Source: Polycyclovorans sp002706265 (GTDB lineage: Bacteria > Pseudomonadota > Gammaproteobacteria > Nevskiales > Nevskiaceae). From it: a stretch of 64,000 nt of DNA. The notes beneath the pieces are model-generated. The model was not told the origin of the DNA. It was given only the letters and a program-made list of their open reading frames with translations, and did not search any database. The position numbers and the translations under genes were made by a program. This document shows positions 27,031 through 35,980 of the stretch, piece after piece. The stretch spans positions 1-64,000 of the forward strand of contig CAXBBM010000006.1 of NCBI GenBank assembly GCA_963973915.1, in the 5' to 3' direction. Each line of letters opens with the position of its first letter. The first letter of the stretch is position 1.

Positions 27031-29202
27031 ATGGAGCTTCCGGTCATCCAGCGGTTCAGTCAGGCCCTCAGGGTGCAGCGTGTCGAGCGCGAGTTCGGCA
27101 TCGAGGCCCTGGTGCGGATGCTCGAAACCTATCTGCCGGACGAGCATGTCGCGGAAGTGCGGCGCGCGGCGGAGTTCGCCACCCGGGTGCACGCCGGCCA
27201 GAGCCGCAGCAGCGGCGAGCCTTACGTCTACCACCCGCTGGCGGCAGCGCGCATCCTCGCCGAGATGCGCATGGATCCGACCACCTTGATGGCCGCGATC
27301 CTGCACGACGTGATCGAAGACACGTCGGTGTCGAAGCGGATCTTGCAGGAGCAGTTCGGGCTCGACGTTGCCGAGCTGGTCGATGGCGTGTCGAAAATCG
27401 ACAAGATCGAAGGCATGAGCCGCGCCGAGCGTCAGGCCGAGAGTTTCCGCAAGTTGCTGCTGGCCATGACACAGGACCTGCGGGTGATTCTGGTCAAGCT
27501 GGCCGACCGCCTGCACAACATGCGCACGCTCGAAGGCATGGCCACCGAGAAGCGGCGGCGCATCGCCCAGGAAACCCTCGACATCTACGCCCCCATCGCG
27601 CAGCGCCTGGGCATTCAGGCCTTGCGCACCGAGCTGGAGGACCTGGCGTTTGCCAACCTGCACCCGGCCCGCTTCGCGGTGCTGTCCAAGGCGGTGAAGT
27701 CGCAGATTGGCGACACCAAGAAAGTCATCAAGCAGGTGGAGACGCGGCTGTCCTCCTGTCTGCGCGAAGAGGGCGTCGGCGCCAGCGTCGTCGGGCGTGA
27801 AAAAAACATCTACAGCATCTACCAGAAGATGCGGAAGAAGAAGCTCAAGCTTTTCAAGGTGATGGACCTGTTGGGCTTTCGCGTCATCGTGCCGAAACTG
27901 GACGACTGCTATCGCGCTCTGGGCATCGTTCATCACGTTTTCAAACCGGTGCCCGGCGGCTTTGACGATCACATCGCCAATGCCAAGGCCAATGGCTACC
28001 AGAGCCTGCACACCGCCTGCATCGGTCCGGCCGGGCACAAGATCGAAATCCAGATTCGCACGCGCGACATGCACCACCTTGCCGAGGCCGGCATTGCCGC
28101 GCACTGGCAATACAAGCTGGGCCATCAGGGCGCCGGGCCGACCGGGCCGCAACTGCGCGCGCGGGAATGGCTGAGCGGGCTGTTCGATTCCTACGACAGT
28201 TCCGGCGCGGTGGATTTTGTCGAGAACGTGCGCATCGACCTGTTTCCCGACGAGGTGTACGTGTTCACCCCCAAGGGCGAAATCCGCCGTCTGCCGAAGG
28301 GCGCCACACCGGTCGATTTCGCCTATGCGGTGCACTCCGAGCTTGGCGGTCGCTGTGTTGCCGCCCGCGTCGATGGCCAACTGGAGCCCCTGTCGGCCAC
28401 GCTCAAGCACGGCCAGACAGTGCAGATCATCACCGCCCGGCACGCCCGGCCCAATGCGGCGTGGCTCAACTTCGTCAAGACCGCCAAGGCGCGCACCGCC
28501 ATTCGCGGCTATCTCAAGAATCAGCGCGAGGACGAGGCCATCCGCCTCGGCCGGCGTCTGCTCGAAATTGCGCTGCGTGACCTCAAGGTGTCGCTGTCGG
28601 TGCTCAAGGACAGCCATCGCATCGAGACCGTGCTGCGCGCGTTCTCATTGGACGATCTCGAAGATCTGTACGCCAGCGTCGGCACCGGCGCGCGCCTGGC
28701 GCCGCTGGTGGCCCGCCATTTCGTGGCCGATGCTCGCGACATGCCCGAGATTAGCAGCGCCGCGCCCCTGGCGATCGAAGGCACCGAGGGCCTGGTGATC
28801 GACTACGCGCGCTGCTGCTATCCGTTGCCGGGCGACGACATTCGCGGCCACATCAGCGTCGGCCGCGGCATCGTCGTGCACCGCGCGGAATGCCGGCACG
28901 CCAAGGGCCGCCCCGAAGACTGGGTGCCGCTGATCTGGGCCGAGCAATACCAGGGCGACTACTTCGCCGAGATTCGCGTGCGGGTGGTCAACCGCCGCGG
29001 TCTGCTCGCCAGCATCACCGGCGAGATCGCGCTGGCCGAGGCGAGCATCGAGCACGTGAAGATGCCCGATCTGCTCAAGGGCGACCCGCTGGGCCTCACC
29101 GAAACCCGCTTCGTGCTGTCGGTGCGCGACCGCGCGCATCTGGCGCGGGTGATCCGCCGCCTGCGGCGTGTCGATTCGGTGGTGCGGGTGATGCGTCTAT
29201 AA
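27031..29202 (+). CDS. spoT: Bifunctional (p)ppGpp synthetase/hydrolase
   Basis: The 723-residue protein has all SpoT domains. The HD hydrolase domain (about 40-190) carries HDVIEDT at 92-98 and intact metal-binding residues. The synthetase domain (about 235-345) contains DLLGFRVIV and NGYQSLHT. A TGS domain (about 400-460, VFTPKGEIRRLPKGATPVDF) and a C-terminal ACT domain (about 645-723) follow. It makes and degrades the alarmone (p)ppGpp. ATG 27031 fits the family length; TATACT six bases upstream suggests a very short or absent leader. Conserved neighbours rpoZ, ridA and recG support orthology. Confidence 0.96.
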   Translation: MELPVIQRFSQALRVQRVEREFGIEALVRMLETYLPDEHVAEVRRAAEFATRVHAGQSRSSGEPYVYHPLAAARILAEMRMDPTTLMAAILHDVIEDTSVSKRILQEQFGLDVAELVDGVSKIDKIEGMSRAERQAESFRKLLLAMTQDLRVILVKLADRLHNMRTLEGMATEKRRRIAQETLDIYAPIAQRLGIQALRTELEDLAFANLHPARFAVLSKAVKSQIGDTKKVIKQVETRLSSCLREEGVGASVVGREKNIYSIYQKMRKKKLKLFKVMDLLGFRVIVPKLDDCYRALGIVHHVFKPVPGGFDDHIANAKANGYQSLHTACIGPAGHKIEIQIRTRDMHHLAEAGIAAHWQYKLGHQGAGPTGPQLRAREWLSGLFDSYDSSGAVDFVENVRIDLFPDEVYVFTPKGEIRRLPKGATPVDFAYAVHSELGGRCVAARVDGQLEPLSATLKHGQTVQIITARHARPNAAWLNFVKTAKARTAIRGYLKNQREDEAIRLGRRLLEIALRDLKVSLSVLKDSHRIETVLRAFSLDDLEDLYASVGTGARLAPLVARHFVADARDMPEISSAAPLAIEGTEGLVIDYARCCYPLPGDDIRGHISVGRGIVVHRAECRHAKGRPEDWVPLIWAEQYQGDYFAEIRVRVVNRRGLLASITGEIALAEASIEHVKMPDLLKGDPLGLTETRFVLSVRDRAHLARVIRRLRRVDSVVRVMRL

Positions 29203-29236
29203 ACTCGGCGTCCCATTCGTCAACGGCGAGGGTTTC

Positions 29237-29623
29237 ATGCCCAAACAGATCATCCAGACCGACCGCGCACCGGCGGCCATCGGCACCTATTCGCAGGCCG
29301 TGAAGGTCGGCGACACCGTTTACCTGAGCGGCCAGATTCCGCTCGATCCGGTCAGCATGCAGCTGGTCAATGCCCGCATCGACGACGAGATTCACCAGGT
29401 CTTCAAGAACCTTTCTGCCGTCGCCGAAGCGGCGGGCGGCAGTTTGGGTGATCTGGTCAAGCTCAATGTCTTTCTGACCGACCTGACGCACTTTGCCAAG
29501 GTGAGCGAGATCATGGCCCAGTACGTGCCGCAGCCTTACCCGGCGCGCGCTGCCATTGGCGTGGCCAGCCTGCCGCGCGGCGCCCGTGTCGAGGCCGACG
29601 CGGTGCTGGTGCTGGGTGGCTGA
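29237..29623 (+). CDS. ridA: RidA family enamine/imine deaminase
   Basis: The 128-residue protein has the RidA signature throughout: APAAIGTYSQAVKVGDTVYL, SGQIPLDP, the QVFKNLSAVAEAAG helix and the final RAAIGVASLPRGARVEADAV with the catalytic Arg. It hydrolyses reactive 2-aminoacrylate/imine intermediates released by PLP enzymes in the cytoplasm. It lies 34 bp after spoT and overlaps the start of recG by 8 bp, so the three form an operon. Confidence 0.95.
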   Translation: MPKQIIQTDRAPAAIGTYSQAVKVGDTVYLSGQIPLDPVSMQLVNARIDDEIHQVFKNLSAVAEAAGGSLGDLVKLNVFLTDLTHFAKVSEIMAQYVPQPYPARAAIGVASLPRGARVEADAVLVLGG

Positions 29624-31709
29624 CAGGCCCAGGAAGGCGCCGCTGCCGCCACCGGGGCTCGACACCCCAGTCACGTTTCTCAAGGGCTGCGGGCCGTTTC
29701 TGGCGCAGCGCCTGGCGGTGCTGGGCCTGACCCAGGTGGGCGACCTGCTGTTCCATCTGCCCACCCGCTATGAAGACCGCCGGCAGGTGGTGCGACTGGG
29801 CGACTGGCTGGACGGCACCGAGGCGCTGTTTCGCGGCCGCATCACCGCCGCCGAAATGCGCCTGGCGCCGCGCCGCAGCCTGAAGCTGGCGGTCGAGGAT
29901 GCCAGCGGCTCAGCCGTGGTGCGGCTGTTCCAGTTTCACCCGCAGCAACAGCAGGCGCTGCAGCGCGGCCGATGGCTGCAGGGTTATGGCGTGGGCCGTG
30001 TGACCCGTGACGGGCTGAGCTTTGCCCATCCCGAGTGGGAGGTGGCGGCCTCACCCGAAGCCCTGACCATTCCCGACACGCTGACGCCGATCTATCCCGC
30101 CACCCAGGGTCTGACCCAGGCGCGCCTGCGCAGCCTCATCGACGCGGCGCTGGCGCTGGCCGCCCAAACGCCGGGATTCCTGCGGGCGGTGCCCGGTCTT
30201 GCCGCGCCCGACACCCTGACGGCGCTGCAGGCGCTGCATCGTCCCGCCGAGGCGCAGGCCGCCGAAGTGCTGGCGCGGCGTGAGCATCCGGCACAGCGGC
30301 GCCTCATCGACGAAGAGCTGTTGGCGCATCAGGTCAGTCTGCGCTGGGTGCGTCAGCAGTTGCAGCGGCGGCCGGCGCCGGTGGTGACCGCCTTTGCCGC
30401 CGCACAGCGCAGCCTGCTGGCGCACCTGCCGTTTCCGCTGACCGGCGCCCAGCAGCGGGTGCTGGGCGAGATCGCGCAAGATCTGTCCCAGCCGCGCCCG
30501 ATGCTGCGTCTGCTGCAGGGCGACGTGGGCTCGGGCAAGACCCTGGTGGCGGCCACCGCCATCGTGGCCATGGTGCGCGCCGGCTACCAGGCCGCGTTGA
30601 TGGCGCCCACCGAGTTGCTGGCCGAACAGCACCTGATCAACTTTCGCCAGTGGTTGACGCCGCTGGGCATCGAGGTGCGGCTGCTCGCGGGCCGGTTGCG
30701 CAAGGCCGAGCGGGACGCCACCCAAGCGGCCCTGTTGGACGGTGCCGTCGGCGTCACCATCGGCACCCACGCATTGTTTCAGGACCGCGTGCGCTTCCAG
30801 CGGCTGGGGCTGATCGTCGTGGACGAGCAGCACCGCTTTGGCGTGCAGCAGCGCCTGAGCCTGCGCGACAAGGGGCCAGAGGGGCAGGCCACGCACCAGT
30901 TGATCATGAGCGCCACCCCCATCCCGCGCACGCTGGCGCAGAGTCTGTATGCCGATCTCGACGTCAGCACCATCGACGAACTGCCGCCCGGTCGCACGCC
31001 GGTGCGCACCGTGGCCATTGCCAACACCCGTCGCGACGACGTGCTGGCGCGCATCGGCGAGGTCTGCGCCGCGGGCCGCCAGGCGTACTGGGTGTGCACG
31101 CTGGTCGAGGTGTCGGAACAACTCAGCGCCCAGGCCGCGGAGGAAACCGCCGCGCTGCTGCGCGAAGAGCTGGCGCACCTGCGTGTCGGGCTGGTGCACG
31201 GCCGGATGAAGGCCGACGACAAGGACGCGCAGATGCGTGCCTTCAAGGAAGGGCGCACGCAGTTGCTGGTCGCCACCACCGTCATCGAGGTGGGGGTGGA
31301 CGTGCCCAATGCCTCGATCATGATCATCGAAAATCCCGAACGGCTCGGGCTCTCGCAGCTCCACCAACTGCGCGGGCGGGTGGGGCGCGGCTCGGTCGAG
31401 AGCCAGTGCGTGCTGCTGTATCAGGCACCGCTGTCGGAGTCGGCCCAGGCCAGGCTCACGGCGCTGCGCAACAGCAACGACGGCTTCGTCATCGCCCAGA
31501 CCGACCTTGACCTGCGCGGCCCCGGCGAGCTGCTGGGGCGCCGCCAGACCGGCGTGGTGGGCATGAAGATTGCCGATCCGGTGCGTGACGCCGCGCGCAT
31601 CCCGCCGCTGCAGACGCTGGCCGACAGGCTGCTCGACACCCAGCCCGCCATGGCGCGCGGTCTGATCCGTCGCTGGGTGGGCGATTTCGAGCGCTACGGC
31701 GAGGTCTGA
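29616..31709 (+). CDS. recG: ATP-dependent DNA helicase RecG
   Basis: The 697-residue helicase remodels stalled forks and Holliday junctions. The N-terminal wedge/OB domain (about 50-160) begins with the family phrase FLKGCGPFLAQRLAVLGL. Walker A GDVGSGKT is at 302-309 and the DEQH box at 403-406. Later motifs are SATPIPRTLA, QAYWVCTLVEVSE, VGVDVPNASIMIIENPERLG, the QLHQLRGRVGRG motif VI and the C-terminal TRG-like hairpin region. The GTG at 29616 gives normal RecG length and overlaps ridA by 8 bp; the upstream in-frame extension is antisense to nothing useful and is a shadow of ridA. Confidence 0.95.
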   Translation: MADRPRKAPLPPPGLDTPVTFLKGCGPFLAQRLAVLGLTQVGDLLFHLPTRYEDRRQVVRLGDWLDGTEALFRGRITAAEMRLAPRRSLKLAVEDASGSAVVRLFQFHPQQQQALQRGRWLQGYGVGRVTRDGLSFAHPEWEVAASPEALTIPDTLTPIYPATQGLTQARLRSLIDAALALAAQTPGFLRAVPGLAAPDTLTALQALHRPAEAQAAEVLARREHPAQRRLIDEELLAHQVSLRWVRQQLQRRPAPVVTAFAAAQRSLLAHLPFPLTGAQQRVLGEIAQDLSQPRPMLRLLQGDVGSGKTLVAATAIVAMVRAGYQAALMAPTELLAEQHLINFRQWLTPLGIEVRLLAGRLRKAERDATQAALLDGAVGVTIGTHALFQDRVRFQRLGLIVVDEQHRFGVQQRLSLRDKGPEGQATHQLIMSATPIPRTLAQSLYADLDVSTIDELPPGRTPVRTVAIANTRRDDVLARIGEVCAAGRQAYWVCTLVEVSEQLSAQAAEETAALLREELAHLRVGLVHGRMKADDKDAQMRAFKEGRTQLLVATTVIEVGVDVPNASIMIIENPERLGLSQLHQLRGRVGRGSVESQCVLLYQAPLSESAQARLTALRNSNDGFVIAQTDLDLRGPGELLGRRQTGVVGMKIADPVRDAARIPPLQTLADRLLDTQPAMARGLIRRWVGDFERYGEV

Positions 31710-32055
31710 CGGCGGGCCCTGCCGATCTCGCGCGGCCGGCCGTGCCCTGGGCGCGCCGTTGATCGCGACCTGACGGTTGCGCGTGGCCGCGCCGCGCCAC
31801 GCTGAGGCGGCCGCGTCAGAAATCCGACATCCGCCCTGCCGGCCCTTGGCCAGGGCCGCCGAGGGCGTGTCGGAAGTCGGACGTTTGCCGCCAATCGACG
31901 GTGAATGCGCGCACGACACGGCCGACGCCGCGACCAACGGCCCCGATCACCGGTTTCAGCGGAGGCGTCTCGCCCAGGGTTTCGCACGCGGCTTGCGGCA
32001 GTCGGGGTGTCCCCCCCACCGCGCTTGCTGCGCGCACCCGTTCCAGGAAACCCTC
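31710..32055. other. 346-bp non-coding gap before fliL
   Basis: No convincing gene is present. Reading frames here give only Arg/Pro-rich, GC-skew translations. A sigma-54 pattern (TGGC-N-TTGC) or clear sigma-28 pattern could not be found by eye, so the promoter of the fliL-flhB operon is unresolved. No terminator hairpin for recG with a T-run was seen. Confidence 0.6.
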
Positions 32056-32523
32056 ATGTCCCAGGCTGCCGCCGCCCCCACTCCGAAAAAGAGCCTGATG
32101 CCCATGCTCGTGGCGGCCGTGGTGGCTGCCGCGCTGGCCGGTGGCGGGGGCTGGTACTACGCCCGGCAGCACGCCCCAGACCCGGATGCGGCGCCCGCCG
32201 TGTTGCCGGCGCAGTACCACAAGCTCGAGCCGGCGCTGGTGGTCAATATCGATGACGCCGGCAGCCTGCGCTATCTGCAGGCCGAACTGCAGGTCATGGC
32301 GCGCGACCCCAAGGTGTTTGCCGACCTTGATGCCCATGCGCCCGCCATTCGGGATGCGTTGTTGAGCCTGTTTGGCCGCTACCCGTATGCCGATCTGATG
32401 GCGCCTGAGGGCCGCGAAAAGCTGCGCGCCGAGGCGCTGGAAGCCATTCGTGCCGCGCTGCCCGATGCCAAGGCGGCGGCCAGCATCGAAGCCCTGTACT
32501 TCACCAGCTTCGTCATGCAATGA
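32056..32523 (+). CDS. fliL: Flagellar basal-body protein FliL
   Basis: The 155-residue protein has a short cytoplasmic N-terminus, one TM helix (about 17-37, MLVAAVVAAALAGGGGWYY) and a periplasmic FliL domain. The domain contains the recurrent YHKLEPALVVNIDD strand and the conserved C-terminal IEALYFTSFVMQ. FliL surrounds the stator at the motor and supports torque and swarming. ATG 32056 is chosen because the long upstream extension is low-quality sequence. Its stop overlaps fliM by 4 bp. Confidence 0.92.
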   Translation: MSQAAAAPTPKKSLMPMLVAAVVAAALAGGGGWYYARQHAPDPDAAPAVLPAQYHKLEPALVVNIDDAGSLRYLQAELQVMARDPKVFADLDAHAPAIRDALLSLFGRYPYADLMAPEGREKLRAEALEAIRAALPDAKAAASIEALYFTSFVMQ

Positions 32524-33509
32524 GCGGCCAGGACCTGCTCAGCCAGGACGAGATCGACGCCCTGCTGCACGGCGTTGATGCCGGTGCGGTGGCCACCGAT
32601 TCACCGCCGCTGGAAGGTGAGGTCAGGCCGTTCGATCTGGCCGGGCACGACCGCATCGTCCGCGGCCGGTTGCCGACGCTGGAAATGATCAACGAGCGCT
32701 TCGCCCGGCACTACCGCATCTCTCTGTTCAACCTGTTGCGGCGCTCGCCGGAGCTGTCGATCAAGGGCGTGGAGATGCTCAAGTTCGCCGATTACGTGCA
32801 CTCGCTCTACGTGCCGACCAACCTGAACCTGATCCGCATCAAGCCGCTGCGCGGCACCGCATTGATCGTGATCGAGCCAAAACTGGTGTTCGCCTGCGTG
32901 GACACCTTCTTTGGCGGTGACGGACGTTTCCCGGTGAAGATCGAAGGGCGCGAGTTCACGCCCACCGAAATGCGCGTGATTCAACTGCTGCTCAAGAGTG
33001 CGTTTTCCGACCTGGCCGAAGCCTGGGGGCCGGTGATGCCGCTGGACTTCGAATACCTCAACTCCGAGGTCAACCCGCATTTCGCCAACATCGTCGCGCC
33101 CAGCGAGATTCTGGTGGTGTCGAAGTTCACCGTCGACCTCGATGGCGCCGAGGGCGAGATCCACATCGTCATGCCCTACGGGATGATCGAGCCGATCCGT
33201 GAGCAGCTTGACGCCGGCCTGCAATCTGACCGTGGCGACCGCGACGAACGCTGGACCGCCAACCTGCGCGCGCAAATTCAGGACGCGATCGTGGAAATGT
33301 CGACCCAGCTCGATGCGCCCAGCATCACCCTGCGGCAACTGCTGGCGCTCAAGCCCGGCGATGTGATTCCCATCGAAATGCCCGATCTGCTGGACCTGTG
33401 CGTCGACGGCCTGCCGGTATTCACCGGCTCGCTGGGTGTTTCGCACGGCAAGCACGCCTTGAAGATCGATCACGCAGCACGCCGCGAACCCCCTGCCAAA
33501 GCCGCCTGA
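32520..33509 (+). CDS. fliM: Flagellar motor switch protein FliM
   Basis: The 329-residue protein has the N-terminal CheY-binding peptide LLSQDEIDALL, the middle domain (FDLAGHDRIVRGRLPTLEMI with the GG-x-x motif region FGGDGRFPVKIEGREFTPTE) and the C-terminal SpoA domain that pairs with FliN. It forms the C-ring and switches rotation direction on CheY-P binding. It is full length and overlaps fliL by 4 bp; fliN follows after 13 bp. Confidence 0.97.
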   Translation: MSGQDLLSQDEIDALLHGVDAGAVATDSPPLEGEVRPFDLAGHDRIVRGRLPTLEMINERFARHYRISLFNLLRRSPELSIKGVEMLKFADYVHSLYVPTNLNLIRIKPLRGTALIVIEPKLVFACVDTFFGGDGRFPVKIEGREFTPTEMRVIQLLLKSAFSDLAEAWGPVMPLDFEYLNSEVNPHFANIVAPSEILVVSKFTVDLDGAEGEIHIVMPYGMIEPIREQLDAGLQSDRGDRDERWTANLRAQIQDAIVEMSTQLDAPSITLRQLLALKPGDVIPIEMPDLLDLCVDGLPVFTGSLGVSHGKHALKIDHAARREPPAKAA

Positions 33510-33522
33510 CCGGAGTCTGTCC

Positions 33523-33864
33523 ATGCCCCAAACCCTGTCCCAACCCGACGCCCAGCGCGCCGAAATGCCCAACCTGGAGTCGCAGCCCAAGGGCGGTGAT
33601 CACGACGTCAACCTCGACGTGATTCTCGACGTCACCGTCACCCTGGCCATCGAGGTCGGCCGCGCGCGCATTCCCATCCGCAACCTGCTGCAGCTGTCGC
33701 AGGGCTCGGTGGTGGAGCTGGAGCGCCAGGCCGGTGAGCCGCTGGATGTGTACGTCAATGGCACGCTCATCGCCCACGGTGAAGTGGTGATGGTCAACGA
33801 GAAATTCGGCGTGCGCCTGACCGATGTGGTCAGCCCGGCCGAGCGCATTCGCAAACTCCGCTGA
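33523..33864 (+). CDS. fliN: Flagellar motor switch protein FliN
   Basis: The 113-residue protein is a typical FliN. A variable polar N-terminus is followed by a SpoA domain (about 30-110) with LDVILDVTVTLAIEVGRARI, IRNLLQLSQGSVVELERQAG, EPLDVYVNGTLIAHGEVVMV and NEKFGVRLTDVV. It forms the lower C-ring with FliM and docks the export ATPase complex. Its stop and the fliO start share one base (TGATG). Confidence 0.97.
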   Translation: MPQTLSQPDAQRAEMPNLESQPKGGDHDVNLDVILDVTVTLAIEVGRARIPIRNLLQLSQGSVVELERQAGEPLDVYVNGTLIAHGEVVMVNEKFGVRLTDVVSPAERIRKLR

Positions 33865-34169
33865 TGGAGACGCTCCCCGCCAGCCCCGGCTTCGGCCACG
33901 TGCTGCAGATGCTGGCCGCACTGGTGGTCGTGGTCGGCATCATTCTCGGCGCCAGTTTCGTGCTGAAACGCTTTCGTCTGATGCCCCAGGGCAACGGTGC
34001 GATTCAGGTCAAGGCGGTGCGCGCCCTCGGCGCCCGCAGCCAGTTGGTGCTGGTTGAAGTGGCGGGTGAACAGATTCTGCTGGGCGTCACGCCCGGCCAG
34101 ATCACCCGCCTGAGTGCCGAGCAACCAGCCCCCAGCGCGTTTGCGCAACAACTGGAGGGCGTGCGATGA
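33864..34169 (+). CDS. fliO: Flagellar export protein FliO
   Basis: The 101-residue protein has an N-terminal TM (about 15-34, ALVVVVGIILGASFVLKRF) followed by a small cytoplasmic domain with VRALGARSQLVLVEVAGEQI and LLGVTPGQITRL, the FliO/FliZ family pattern. FliO stabilises FliP during assembly of the type III export gate. It overlaps fliN by one base and fliP by four. Confidence 0.93.
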   Translation: METLPASPGFGHVLQMLAALVVVVGIILGASFVLKRFRLMPQGNGAIQVKAVRALGARSQLVLVEVAGEQILLGVTPGQITRLSAEQPAPSAFAQQLEGVR

Positions 34170-34927
34170 CCCGCGTTGCCGCCCTGTTTGCCGCTCTGTG
34201 TGCCTTACTGCTGCTGCCCGGTGCGGTGCTGGCGCAGGCCACGCTGCCCGAAATTCCGGCCTTGACCATGACGCCCACCGCCGACGGTGGCGCGCAGTGG
34301 TCCTTGAGCCTGCAGGTGCTGGCGGCGATGACGCTGTTGTCGGTGCTGCCGGCGCTGCTGATGTCCACCACCGGCTTCGCCCGCATCATCATCGTGCTGG
34401 CGCTGCTGCGGCAGGCGCTGGGCACGCAGAGCACGCCGTCCAACCCCATTCTCATTGGCCTGGCGCTGCTGCTCACCGGTTTCGTCATGCAGCCCACCTT
34501 CGAGCGCGCCTGGAACGAAGGCGTGGGTCCCTATCTGGACGGCACCCTGCCGCTCGACGAGGCCGCACCGGGCGCGGCCGCGCCGCTGCGCGACTTCATG
34601 CTGCGCCAGACCCGTGACAGCGACCTGCTGATGTTCGCCGAGCTGGGCGGTCATGGCGACGGCTTCGCCGAACCGGCGGACGTGCCCCTCACCGTGCTGG
34701 CCGCGGCGTTTCTCACCAGTGAACTGAAGACCGCGTTCCAGATCGGTTTTCTGCTGTTCATCCCCTTCGTCATCATCGACCTGGTGGTGGCGAGCGTGTT
34801 GATGAGCCTCGGCATGATGATGCTGTCGCCGATGATGATCTCGCTGCCCTTCAAGCTGATGCTGTTCGTGCTGGTGGACGGCTGGACTCTGGTGGCGGGC
34901 AGCCTGGTCGGCAGCTTCGTGTCGTGA
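34166..34927 (+). CDS. fliP: Flagellar export gate protein FliP
   Basis: The 253-residue protein has a cleavable signal peptide (about 1-22), characteristic of FliP, then four TM helices. Signatures include ALLMSTTGFARIIIVLALLR and the C-terminal SLGMMMLSPMMISLPFKLML. FliP5-FliQ4-FliR1 forms the export gate. The gene overlaps fliO by 4 bp and fliQ by 4 bp (GTGA). Confidence 0.97.
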   Translation: MTRVAALFAALCALLLLPGAVLAQATLPEIPALTMTPTADGGAQWSLSLQVLAAMTLLSVLPALLMSTTGFARIIIVLALLRQALGTQSTPSNPILIGLALLLTGFVMQPTFERAWNEGVGPYLDGTLPLDEAAPGAAAPLRDFMLRQTRDSDLLMFAELGGHGDGFAEPADVPLTVLAAAFLTSELKTAFQIGFLLFIPFVIIDLVVASVLMSLGMMMLSPMMISLPFKLMLFVLVDGWTLVAGSLVGSFVS

Positions 34928-35193
34928 CGCCGGAAGACGTTCTCACCGTCGGTCGTTCGGCGCTGGAAGTGGGCGTGCTGCTCGGTGCGCCGCTGCTGCT
35001 GGCCGCGCTGGCCTCGGGGCTGCTCATCGGCCTGTTCCAGGCGGCAACGCAGATCAACGAGATGACCCTGTCGTTCATCCCCAAGGTGCTGGCGGTGGCG
35101 GCGGTGGCGGTGCTGGCAGGGCCGTGGATGCTGCGCATCATCGTCGACTACACCCGCGCGCTGATCCTGTCGATTCCCGCCTGGGTGAACTGA
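34924..35193 (+). CDS. fliQ: Flagellar export gate protein FliQ
   Basis: The 89-residue protein has two TM helices and the family pattern TPEDVLTVGRSALEVGVLLG, ALASGLLIGLFQAATQINEM and TLSFIPKVLA. It starts at a GTG inside the FliP stop (GTGTCGTGA context). It forms part of the gate with FliP and FliR. fliR starts 1 bp after its stop. Confidence 0.96.
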   Translation: MTPEDVLTVGRSALEVGVLLGAPLLLAALASGLLIGLFQAATQINEMTLSFIPKVLAVAAVAVLAGPWMLRIIVDYTRALILSIPAWVN

Positions 35194-35194
35194 G

Positions 35195-35980
35195 GTGGGG
35201 GAACTCGGCGCCGTTACCATTGCCCTCTGGGGCTCGCTGGTGCAGGCCAGTTGGGTGCTGGTGCGGGTCAGCGCCTTCGTGGTGACCGCGCCGGTGCTGG
35301 GCGCGCGGGCCGCGCCCGGACGCATCCGCCTGATGCTGGCCGTGGTGCTGACGCCGCTGATCGCGATCAGCGTGCCGCCGGTGGAGCCGCCGGCGCTGTT
35401 CGGCAGCCTCTGGTGGCTGATGATGATCATCAACGTGGCGGTGGGGCTGATGCTGGGCCTGTTGCTGCAACTGCTGTTCGAAGCGCTGATGCTCTCCGCA
35501 GAGATGATCAGCGCCCTGGCGGGCCTGTCGTTCGCCCAGGTGAATGACCCGATGCGCGGCACCACCTCGCCGGTGCTGGGGTCGATGCTCACCGCGTTCG
35601 CCAGCCTGCTGTTTCTGGCCATGGACGGTCATCACGCGCTGATCCGCCTGCTGTGGCTGAGCTTCACGGCGGTGCCGATGGCCGGCCAATGGGCCGGGCC
35701 ACCGTGGATGGCGCTGGCGGGCCTGCTGGTGCCGATGCTGGAGGCCGGCATCAGTCTGGCGCTGCCGGTGCTGGCCAGTCTGCTCACGGTGCAATTGGGA
35801 TTCGGTCTGGTCAGCCGCGCCGCGCCGGCACTCAACCTGTTCGCGATTGGCCTGCCCGCCGCGCTGCTGGCGCTGCTGCTGCTGCTGTGGCTGTGGCTGC
35901 CCGAGATGGGCGCGCCGCTGTCGGCGTACTGGGCCGCAATGTTTGAACACATCGGCGCCGCCCTGCAGGCCGCGCCATGA
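35195..35980 (+). CDS. fliR: Flagellar export gate protein FliR
   Basis: The 261-residue polytopic protein starts at GTG 35195 and shows FliR landmarks: VRVSAFVVTAPVLGARAAPG near the first TMs, LMLGLLLQLLFEALMLSAEM, and SFAQVNDPM with the conserved gate region. It caps the FliPQR complex. Its stop overlaps flhB by 4 bp. Confidence 0.96.
   Translation: MGELGAVTIALWGSLVQASWVLVRVSAFVVTAPVLGARAAPGRIRLMLAVVLTPLIAISVPPVEPPALFGSLWWLMMIINVAVGLMLGLLLQLLFEALMLSAEMISALAGLSFAQVNDPMRGTTSPVLGSMLTAFASLLFLAMDGHHALIRLLWLSFTAVPMAGQWAGPPWMALAGLLVPMLEAGISLALPVLASLLTVQLGFGLVSRAAPALNLFAIGLPAALLALLLLLWLWLPEMGAPLSAYWAAMFEHIGAALQAAP

Noticed and set aside
30051..31937. 628-codon minus-strand open frame opposite recG
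   Set aside because: The translation is His/Gln/Arg-rich without family features; recG on the plus strand is complete.
31710..32055. Sigma-54 promoter ahead of fliL
   Set aside because: No GG-N10-GC pair with TGGC and TTGC elements was found by eye; calling one would be guesswork.
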